From positions 1,116,001-1,180,000 of the forward strand of contig NZ_CP026949.1 in the NCBI RefSeq assembly GCF_003065425.1: a stretch of 64,000 bases of DNA, written 5' to 3'. The notes under the pieces were generated by a model. It was not told the DNA's origin. It worked only from the letters and a program-made list of their open reading frames with translations, and did no database searches. The first letter of the stretch is position 1. The number at the start of each line of letters is the position of its first letter. This DNA comes from Mycetocola zhujimingii (lineage in GTDB: Bacteria > Actinomycetota > Actinomycetes > Actinomycetales > Microbacteriaceae). Below are positions 16,704 through 23,224 of this stretch, in pieces. The position numbers were made by a program, and so were the translations under genes.

Positions 16704-17134
16704 TAGCGGGTCGCTCGGTTTCCTGTGATGATGAAAGCGACCGGCGGGATTGCGCACAGGATTGCCGCGGGGATCCAGAAGCCCGGTACCTGCTGGAAGA
16801 GGTACATGCCGATGAGGATCGCCCCGGCGAACAGCAGACCCCAGAAGCCAATAGTGAGAAGGTAGCGGCGAGAGAACGCCCGGTCGCGCGCTCGTGCGGT
16901 TGCGCCAACGAGCGATACGGGAATGGATGCGGCGACAATCGCGGCGGTGCCAGCGATGATCGCACCGATCGACGGGACCAATCCAATGAGAATCAGCCCG
17001 AATGCAGTAGCGGCGGCCAGGCTCGCCATGGCCGCGCGCATAGCGTAGACATCTTTGCTCATTTTTGCGGCAAGCCGGTCGGTTTCCGCTAGCGTGATGG
17101 CGGCGTCCTGGGGGTTTATCTCATAGGGGCTCAT
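16703..17134 (-). CDS. Four-helix membrane protein co-encoded with regulator
   Basis: A 143-residue protein with four hydrophobic segments in two pairs. It starts MSPYEINPQDAAITLAETDR; this start is chosen because the longer frame would begin inside a palindromic promoter region. Similar membrane protein plus HTH_27 regulator pairs occur widely in actinobacteria, with unknown function. Confidence 0.7.
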   Translation of the reverse strand: MSPYEINPQDAAITLAETDRLAAKMSKDVYAMRAAMASLAAATAFGLILIGLVPSIGAIIAGTAAIVAASIPVSLVGATARARDRAFSRRYLLTIGFWGLLFAGAILIGMYLFQQVPGFWIPAAILCAIPPVAFIITGNRATR

Positions 17135-17165
17135 GCTGGATTCCTTGCTGCCAGGGATGGTGTAT

Positions 17166-17209
17166 TTGCGAGTATTGCATCTACTTGGCATACTCGCAAG
17201 TAGATGCAA
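17166..17209. promoter_or_regulatory. Interleaved inverted repeats, likely operator
   Basis: TTGCGAGTAT (17166-17175) is the inverse of ATACTCGCAA (17190-17199), and TTGCATCTACTTG (17175-17187) is the inverse of CAAGTAGATGCAA (17197-17209). The two perfect repeats interlock in 44 bases, 31 bases upstream of the membrane protein start. The winged-helix protein of the same operon is the obvious candidate ligand. Confidence 0.6.
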
Positions 17210-17297
17210 TGTGCGAAACTCGTATCCTCCGAATCCCCTCGCCCTAGCGGTGACGCTGCCGACTTCGAAAGCGACTGTCCTGAACGGTGTCCCGTAA

Positions 17298-17538
17298 GTC
17301 GGACGTTCAACGGACGCTTCCCGGCGTTCACTCCCGCGATGAAGTTGCCGGGCGGCCAGTTCCCGCGAGCCCCGCCCGCTAAGGATTCCCGCTCAGGCTC
17401 CTCCTATGTGATGCCGTCGACGCAAGACGTCTCATATCCCTAGTGATCTGCGACGTCTCACCCGTCGCCTCTCGCGATCAGCACCGGTCGCAACGTCTCG
17501 TATCCCATGTGTTTCGTGACACTGAGGTTACGGGACAC
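17298..17538 (+). repeat. Dispersed repeat, modules A, C and B (most complete)
   Basis: Module A 17298-17412, C 17427-17460 (GACGTCTCATATCCCTAG, GATCTGCGACGTCTCA), spacer CGCCTCTCGCGATCAGCACC, then B 17494-17538 (CGTCTCGTATCCCATG, TTTCGTGACA, GGTTACGGGACACC). At 241 bp this copy shows the full order of modules. Confidence 0.85.
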
Positions 17539-17614
17539 CTCATATCTGTCGGATCGCGTTGGGATGCTCGGTGCCTAGTTTGCGGATCTTCGCGCGCGAC
17601 TCCGGCCGAGACGA

Positions 17615-18001
17615 TCAGCGGCGTCGCCGCGCGCTGATATCGGAGCTTCCGAGCGACAAGATCTGGCTTGGGAACGTCGAATTCGACGGCGGCGCGAGCC
17701 GAGCGGAAAGCGAAGGCGGTGTCGCTGTGGGAAGAAGTGTGACGCTGCTCGATGCCTCGTCGGCACGCACCCACACCTGCACCGAGTCCCAACGATGAAG
17801 GATGGCGCCTGGTTCCGGCTCCTGACGCGTGATGATGAAGATGCCCGGCCACGCCAAAGCACCGATCGGGGGGCCGTCGGGGTCGGGGTTCGCCAGCGTG
17901 ACGCCCGCTTCGGTCGCCATAGCCCGGCCGATACTGAAAATCGTGCCGACCACGTCGGGGACGACAACGCGATCCGCAGATCGGTCCGAGTCAACTTCCA
18001 T
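17615..18001 (-). CDS. Small protein with one PASTA domain
   Basis: A 128-residue protein with one PASTA domain (about residues 12-79): VVVPDVVGTIFSIGRAMATE, then ITRQEPEPGAILHRWDSVQV. PASTA modules normally sit outside the membrane on Ser/Thr kinases or penicillin-binding proteins and bind peptidoglycan, but here there is no kinase, signal peptide or membrane segment. The C-terminus is low-complexity and ends in RRRR. GGGAGAGAAG precedes the ATG. A cytoplasmic stray PASTA or a fragment is possible. Confidence 0.65.
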   Translation of the reverse strand: MEVDSDRSADRVVVPDVVGTIFSIGRAMATEAGVTLANPDPDGPPIGALAWPGIFIITRQEPEPGAILHRWDSVQVWVRADEASSSVTLLPTATPPSLSARLAPPSNSTFPSQILSLGSSDISARRRR

Positions 18002-18109
18002 CAGCTTCTCTCCCTTGACAGCGCACTACCGTGATCATCGCGCCAATGCATCTTCGCCACAAGGAGTGTCGCTTAACGGAACGTTCGAGGGATCAAGCCG
18101 GGACGCAGA

Positions 18110-18472
18110 TTAGTAGTAGCGGAGCTCAACGGTGTGCTCTAACGACAAATTCGTGCCCACAATTATGACGATGAGGAGAGCCATGAATCCCAACACGACG
18201 CCGGAGATGCGCACCCTAGAGGTATGACTCTCGCTCGCGAAAAAGAGCAACACCACGCAAGCGATCAGCCCGACAATGGTTGCGGCAAGGCCGCTTCCCA
18301 TGACCTGTACTACCGGGCATTGCAGCGGATATGACTCCATACAGGCACCGCCGCCGAGGGGCGGGGCCACCAGAACGAAAGCAACGAACGCGGCTGCTAT
18401 TCCAATACCGACAAATCCAGGCCAGAAGCGGCGGTGGCTATCGGCTCTCGGCACACCTGATAGTCCCAGCAC
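18110..18472 (-). CDS. Small membrane protein, three TM helices
   Basis: A 120-residue protein with hydrophobic segments at about residues 17-38, 55-78 and 88-107 and two cysteines (GGGACMESYPLQCPV) in the loop between the first two, suggesting an external disulfide. No family recognised. It shares a repeat interval with the PASTA protein. Confidence 0.55.
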   Translation of the reverse strand: MLGLSGVPRADSHRRFWPGFVGIGIAAAFVAFVLVAPPLGGGACMESYPLQCPVVQVMGSGLAATIVGLIACVVLLFFASESHTSRVRISGVVLGFMALLIVIIVGTNLSLEHTVELRYY

Positions 18473-18508
18473 TCAGTCCGCCGCGCAAGAACCGGAGACC
18501 TCCCACAT

Positions 18509-18607
18509 GTCGCATATCCCTAGAGATTCCAGCGTTTCACATAGCTGGCCGCTGTTGGCTGATGTCTCGTATCCCATGGCTTTTGAGACAGTCAGGTTAC
18601 AAGACAC
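18509..18607 (+). repeat. Dispersed repeat, modules C and B
   Basis: C at 18509-18541 (TGTCGCATATCCCTAGAG, CAGCGTTTCACA) and B with third half-site at 18563-18607 (TGTCTCGTATCCCATGG, TTTTGAGACA, GGTTACAAGACAC). Confidence 0.8.
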
Positions 18608-18681
18608 TTCGTCCCGAGTTCGATCTAGCTGCAACGGTCGAACTGTAACCAGTCCTTATTCGGCGAAGGGATTGTCCGGAC

Positions 18682-18942
18682 TTAGCTACGGCCCGTTAGC
18701 TCTTCGAGTTCAGCGGTGATTTGCTTGCGCCGATATCCCGCAAGGCCCATAAGCAGGTTGAAGGACATGAGTTGGTGAGCGGCCGTCTCCGTGACGTTCA
18801 GTCCTTCGGACAGACGGCGGGCAGCGTCGAACCTGTCAGCCGCTGGCTCAAGTAGAGCGGCTATTTCAGTGAGACGCGGTTGAATCATGAGGAGCAGCTG
18901 GAGCATCTCGATCCGCTCCCGGTCGTGCGTGGAGGCAGTCAC
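18682..18942 (-). CDS. Small protein resembling the GyrA/ParC coiled-coil region
   Basis: An 86-residue protein starting at GTG 18942. RERIEMLQLLLMIQPRLTEI, the following AARRLSEGLNVTETAAHQLM, and the end RRKQITAELEEL follow the pattern of the GyrA/ParC tower (coiled-coil plus LLDID... L..LTGLER.KI..E..EL). No catalytic tyrosine or beta-pinwheel is present. The GTG overlaps the stop of the upstream gene (GTGA). Homology is my reading of the pattern, not a search result. It could be a domain-sized relative that binds gyrase or just a helical hairpin protein. Confidence 0.5.
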   Translation of the reverse strand: MTASTHDRERIEMLQLLLMIQPRLTEIAALLEPAADRFDAARRLSEGLNVTETAAHQLMSFNLLMGLAGYRRKQITAELEELTGRS

Positions 18943-19400
18943 GTCGGACGTCCATGGTCGGCAACCGCCCGAGCATGTTCTCTTCGTTTCATTGACTGAA
19001 TAATCTTGATGCTGATCCACCCGGGAAGCAGTCGCGCGAAGCCCGTTCGCGACGCTGATGCCACGGTTATCAGTCCCCGATAATCGTTCAGGTTGGGCGG
19101 TTCGACAGGCGTGGGCAGCGCAGGGGTATCGATGTTCTCATGGTGCAGGTCGGCGAAGTGGGTCGCCCACTTTTGCGCTGCAGCCGTGTCTCCGGCGGCG
19201 TATCCGTCCACCCGAAGCCAGCTGTCTCCTCCGTCCGGCTGCTGAAATATCTCGGCGAAGGACGTGGCCCGTGACCAGTTGCGCACCCTCGATATGAGCC
19301 ACTTCTCATCGCCCGTGTAGACGAGTTCGACGCTTGGCATGCGCGCGTTTTCCACTGCCATCGGACCACCATTCGTCACCGGCGAATACTCTTGCTCCAC
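18939..19400 (-). CDS. Hypothetical protein (153 aa)
   Basis: A soluble protein with ELVYTGDEKWLISRVRNWSR at the start and a central acidic/aromatic part; the last 40 residues are basic. Alternative starts exist at residues 14 and 21. It overlaps the GyrA-like gene by four bases, so both are probably made from one message. No family recognised. Confidence 0.5.
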   Translation of the reverse strand: MEQEYSPVTNGGPMAVENARMPSVELVYTGDEKWLISRVRNWSRATSFAEIFQQPDGGDSWLRVDGYAAGDTAAAQKWATHFADLHHENIDTPALPTPVEPPNLNDYRGLITVASASRTGFARLLPGWISIKIIQSMKRREHARAVADHGRPT

Positions 19401-19501
19401 CGTAGGGCACCGGCCCTGCGTGCACTAGGCCTGCACTCTCTCGTCCCCTTTTTGAACGCACATCAGCGCAGACGCGGCATTCGGCGAGAGGGAGCCAGAG
19501 A

Positions 19502-19747
19502 ATGAACGCTCGAAGACAGGGCAAGGCCGTACGCGTCTGGTTGCCGTTAGGAGCATTGGCGGCGGGCTTGGTGCTGTTGTCCATCACTATCTCCCTTGGC
19601 ATCGGAGAAGGAATCGCTTCCGATGCAGAACACCGTGCCGGTGTTCTGCCCTGGCCGGTGATACTGGGCTTCCTTGTCGGTATAGCCCTGACAGCCATCG
19701 CACTCATTCGTCTGCTTGCGGCTTTCGCGAGGAGCCGAACCAGGTAA
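19502..19747 (+). CDS. Small membrane protein, two TM helices
   Basis: An 81-residue protein with two hydrophobic helices (about residues 13-35 and 50-73), basic at both ends. GAGAGGGAGCC upstream of the ATG is a strong ribosome binding site, which supports translation. No family recognised. Confidence 0.55.
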   Translation: MNARRQGKAVRVWLPLGALAAGLVLLSITISLGIGEGIASDAEHRAGVLPWPVILGFLVGIALTAIALIRLLAAFARSRTR

Positions 19748-19826
19748 CCGCACGTCGTTCGACGAAGCGAGGACGAAACACCATTACGGCGCCCGGCCAC
19801 CTCCGAAGAAGCGTCTTAGCCGACGA

Positions 19827-19870
19827 CGTCTCTTATCCCATAGTTTTTGCGACACCGCGGTTACGAGTCA
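19827..19870 (+). repeat. Dispersed repeat, module B
   Basis: CGTCTCTTATCCCATAG, TTTTTGCGACA and CGGTTACGAGTCA follow the B order with several substitutions. No A, C or D module beside it. Confidence 0.7.
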
Positions 19871-19953
19871 TTCGAGCGCAGGGCAGCCGGGTTGAATCGT
19901 CAACTCGTTCAGCAGATGTGTACATCCCTCCTACAAACATGTAACGAGCGAGG

Positions 19954-20601
19954 TCACAACCCGTCGCGGGGCCACTCGGCCCATCCGTCGGAGACCTGCC
20001 GGAGGGTTGAATCCGCGACCTGGAGACGCTCGGACGGTATGCCTTGCTCGAGGGATCCTCCCGAGGCGGCGCCGTCCGGATAAGTGAACGCATACCCAAT
20101 CCAGGGGTCGGATTCTCGCCGTTCAACGGTCTCGCGATAGTGTCCGGCGACAACTGCGAGCACTTGTCGCTCGAGGTCGTCGGCTTCGCCCTCCCAGTTC
20201 GAGTCGCAGGCATCGCATCCACAGACCGGGTAGTGGAAGTCGTTGAGCAGCCCCGCATGCATGTAGATCCCCGGGTAGGCGGTGAAGACCAACGTCAGGG
20301 ACGCACACGCCGGATCATTCGGCCGTATCCGCACCGCGCGCACCACGTCGTGATACGCGGGATGGAGCAGATCCGCCGCAGTTTCCGCGCGCTCGTCCAC
20401 TTCAACGTCGTAGGCGTCACTTAGATGCGCGATGAGGGCATCGGCAACGGTGTGGAGTGGCGCGAACCGTTCCGGGTGTGTGTCCACCGAATAGGTGTCC
20501 TCCGGGGGCGACCCGCCCCACCTGTTTCCGTAGTCGATGATCTGACCGTCGGCGTCACGAAACACCGGCGCTTTGACCAAAGGACGAATATAGGAACTCA
20601 T
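19954..20601 (-). CDS. DUF6226-like protein
   Basis: A 215-residue soluble protein containing YGNRWGGSPPEDTYSVDTHP and ERFAPLHTVADALIAHL, stretches I associate with the actinobacterial DUF6226 family, and a cysteine cluster (VCGCDACDSNW) that could bind a metal. Start 20601 is chosen because AGGATGATG lies just upstream; an upstream Met adds six residues. Function unknown. It is the last gene of the repeat-partitioned region. Confidence 0.65.
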   Translation of the reverse strand: MSSYIRPLVKAPVFRDADGQIIDYGNRWGGSPPEDTYSVDTHPERFAPLHTVADALIAHLSDAYDVEVDERAETAADLLHPAYHDVVRAVRIRPNDPACASLTLVFTAYPGIYMHAGLLNDFHYPVCGCDACDSNWEGEADDLERQVLAVVAGHYRETVERRESDPWIGYAFTYPDGAASGGSLEQGIPSERLQVADSTLRQVSDGWAEWPRDGL

Positions 20602-20696
20602 TTCATCATCCTGTCGCACGCGCGCCGGACGGGGTAGGCGATGAGATCGGCTCAGCGACGCCCGCCTTGAGCACCAATGGGCGTCGGCACTGAATG

Positions 20697-20846
20697 TGTC
20701 TCAAAACCCTAGGGATACGAGACACCTCACCACTGGTGACCCGTGTTTCCGGGGTTTGGCGGAATCTCGTAACCCGTCGAGTCTCATAACTACGTCGCAT
20801 AACCTTCTGGTTGTATGGCGTTACTCGTCGTTAGTTATGAGACACC
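20697..20846 (+). repeat. Dispersed repeat, terminal cluster of half-sites
   Basis: TGTCTCAAAACCCTAGGG with GATACGAGACACC forms a C-type palindrome at 20697-20727. Further half-sites follow: TCTCGTAACCC near 20765, GTCTCATAAC near 20780 and GTTATGAGACACC near 20834. This cluster closes the array, 68 bases before the first core gene. Confidence 0.75.
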
Positions 20847-20913
20847 GGAAATCGGTCCGGAGGAACAACGCTCGAGTGCCATCCGACAGCAGCGGCGGGT
20901 ACTGCAGTGATCG

Positions 20914-22428
20914 CTACCAGGCGCCGGGCTTGTAGTCCTTGAGGAAGCATCCGTAGAGGTCTTCGCCGGCCTCGCCACGCACGATCGGGTCGTAGACGCG
21001 GGCGGCACCGTCGACGAGGTCGAGCGGAGCGTGGAAACCCTCCTCCGCGAGCCGAACCTTTGTCGGGTGCGGCCGCTCGTCGGTGATCCAACCGGTGTCG
21101 ACAGCGGTCATGAGGATGCCGTCGGTCTCGAGCATCTCGCCCGCACTGGTGCGGGTGAGCATGTTGAGCGCGGCCTTCGCCATATTCGTGTGTGGGTGGC
21201 CCGGCCCCTTATAGCGACGGGAGAACTGTCCCTCCATCGCGGAGACATTCACCACGTACTTGCGGCGCGCGGGAGACGCAGCCATCGCGGGCCGGAGCCT
21301 GCTGATCAGCAGGAACGGCGCCGTGGTGTTGCAGAGCTGCACCTCGAGCATCTCGAGCGGGTCGACGTGCTCGACGTTCTGCACCCAGCTGTTCGTGGTC
21401 TGCAGGTCGGGCACGAGCCCACCGGCGTCGATGGCCGTGCCGTCCGCGTGCTTCTCGAGCGACGACGATCCTGGCGCCATGGCCAGGTTCGCGAGGTCAG
21501 CCGCGGTCAGCGCAGGAGCGCCGGACTGCGCGACAGTCCCGGCCAGCGACGCGACCGACAGCAAAGGATGCGCTGATACGGATGCCTGCAGCGCTTCGGG
21601 GTGCTGATCGGCGGTGTGCCCGAACGTCTCCATCTCGGGGAGGGGACCATCCGGGAGCGGCTGCAGCTCGGCATCCGCCAGCAGCGAATACGAACCGGGG
21701 GAGCGGCGCACGGTTTGAGCGGCGTTGTTGATGAGGATGTCGAGTGGACCCTGCGCTGCGACAGAATCGGCGAGGCTGATCACCTGTGCCGGGTCACGCA
21801 GGTCGATGCCGACAACTCGGAGACGGTGCAGCCAGTCGGCGGAGTCCGGCAGCGACGCGAAGCGACGGACGGCATCCCGAGGGAACCGCGTCGTGATCGT
21901 GGTGTGCGCACCATCGCGCAGCAGGCGAAGTGCGATGTACATGCCGATCTTCGCGCGGCCGCCGGTGAGCAGAGCGCGCTTGCCGGTCAGGTCGGTGCGC
22001 GCGTCGCGCTTGCCGTGGCTGAACCGGGCGCAGTCGGGGCAGAGCTGGTGGTAGAACGCGTCGACGAGCGTGTACGGCTGCTTGCAGATGTAGCAGTTGC
22101 GCGGCTTCAGGAGCTCGCCGGCGGTCGGCGCCTCAATCGTGGTCGCGAGGGGGATGCCGCGCGTCTCGTCATCGATGCGATCGGATGCCCCGGTGGCGGT
22201 GGCCGCAATGACCGCCTTATCGGCGTTGGCAATGGTGTCGCGCAGCTCACGGCGACGGGTGCGCTTGACCGCCTTGAACATCGCCGCGGTCGCCCGGCGG
22301 ACCGTGATGTAGTCGGGGTCTTCTTCGTCGAGGGTGTTCATCGAGGCGAGGACGCGGAGCGTGGTCTCGAGGTCTGTGGGGTCGATTCCGGCGCCGGAGA
22401 TGTCGGATTCACTGATGGCGTCGGTCAT
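20914..22428 (-). CDS. SDR-family oxidoreductase with N-terminal zinc-ribbon region
   Basis: A 504-residue protein. The first 95 residues are helical; a CYICKQPYTLVDAFYHQLCPDC-type segment (two C-x2-C pairs) suggests a zinc ribbon; then a Rossmann domain with RALLTGGRAKIGMYIALRLL for NAD(P) binding and LDILINNAAQTV, the NNAG-like motif. YKGPGHPHTNMAKAA corresponds to the active-site Tyr/Lys region, in altered form. Much longer than ordinary SDRs (about 250 residues). The ATG at 22428 is chosen because upstream frame sequence is the antisense of pnuC. Substrate unknown. Confidence 0.85.
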   Translation of the reverse strand: MTDAISESDISGAGIDPTDLETTLRVLASMNTLDEEDPDYITVRRATAAMFKAVKRTRRRELRDTIANADKAVIAATATGASDRIDDETRGIPLATTIEAPTAGELLKPRNCYICKQPYTLVDAFYHQLCPDCARFSHGKRDARTDLTGKRALLTGGRAKIGMYIALRLLRDGAHTTITTRFPRDAVRRFASLPDSADWLHRLRVVGIDLRDPAQVISLADSVAAQGPLDILINNAAQTVRRSPGSYSLLADAELQPLPDGPLPEMETFGHTADQHPEALQASVSAHPLLSVASLAGTVAQSGAPALTAADLANLAMAPGSSSLEKHADGTAIDAGGLVPDLQTTNSWVQNVEHVDPLEMLEVQLCNTTAPFLLISRLRPAMAASPARRKYVVNVSAMEGQFSRRYKGPGHPHTNMAKAALNMLTRTSAGEMLETDGILMTAVDTGWITDERPHPTKVRLAEEGFHAPLDLVDGAARVYDPIVRGEAGEDLYGCFLKDYKPGAW

Positions 22429-22491
22429 TTGGGCAAGTTTACCTGAGGACATCTGCGAGAACGCCGCGCTCTCAAGTGGAAGGATGGCACT

Positions 22492-23181
22492 ATGAACCCG
22501 ATCGAGTGGCTGTTCGATGCCCAGCTGGTAATCGGCGACCAGACCATCCTCTGGCGCGAGGTGATCGGCAACCTGTTTGGCATGCTCAGCGCCGTCGGAG
22601 GCATGCGCCGCAAGGTGTGGGCATGGCCGGTCGGCATCGTCGGCAACCTGCTGCTCTTCACCGTGTTCCTCGGCGCCGTCTTTGGCACCCCAAACCCGGT
22701 GAACCTGCTCGGCCAGGCCGGCCGACAGGTCATGTTCATCATCGTCTCCATCTATGGCTGGGTGCAGTGGCGCAACAGCCGCAACTCGGGCGAGCAGACC
22801 GCCGTCACCCCGCACTGGGCGTCGAACAAGGTTCGGGTGCTGCTCGGACTCGGCCTGGTCGGTGGCACGCTTGCCCTGACCCCGATCTTCCGCGCGCTCG
22901 GTTCGTTCGAGCCGGTCTGGGCTGACGCATGGATCTTCATGGGCTCGCTCCTCGCCACGTACGGCATGGCCAAGGGCTGGGTCGAGTTCTGGCTCATCTG
23001 GGTCGCGGTCGACATCGTCGGCGTTCCGCTCCTGGTCAGCGCCGGGTACTACGCCTCAGCGGTGCTCTACCTCTTCTATGGTGGCTTCACCCTCGTCGGC
23101 TTCTTCATCTGGATGCGCGTGCAGAAGAAGAACTCACTGACGATCGAGACGGCGTTCCCCGACCCCAGGGTGAAGCGGTAG
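22492..23181 (+). CDS. pnuC: PnuC-type nicotinamide riboside transporter
   Basis: A 229-residue polytopic membrane protein of the PnuC family, which brings nicotinamide riboside into the cell by facilitated diffusion for NAD synthesis. Seen: about seven hydrophobic helices, GNLFGMLSAVGGMRRKVWAW with PVGIVGNLLL (the family N-terminal signature), and WVQWRNS after helix 3. GGAAGGA lies before the ATG. It is divergent from the SDR gene with a 63-base shared promoter region; no NAD riboswitch is evident. Confidence 0.9.
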   Translation: MNPIEWLFDAQLVIGDQTILWREVIGNLFGMLSAVGGMRRKVWAWPVGIVGNLLLFTVFLGAVFGTPNPVNLLGQAGRQVMFIIVSIYGWVQWRNSRNSGEQTAVTPHWASNKVRVLLGLGLVGGTLALTPIFRALGSFEPVWADAWIFMGSLLATYGMAKGWVEFWLIWVAVDIVGVPLLVSAGYYASAVLYLFYGGFTLVGFFIWMRVQKKNSLTIETAFPDPRVKR

Positions 23182-23224
23182 CGGGCGCGGGCTTGCCAGC
23201 CGAGTAGGGCATGATCGAAGCACA

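Noticed and set aside
22429-22491. NAD riboswitch before pnuC
   Set aside because: Only 63 bases with no visible conserved aptamer pattern.
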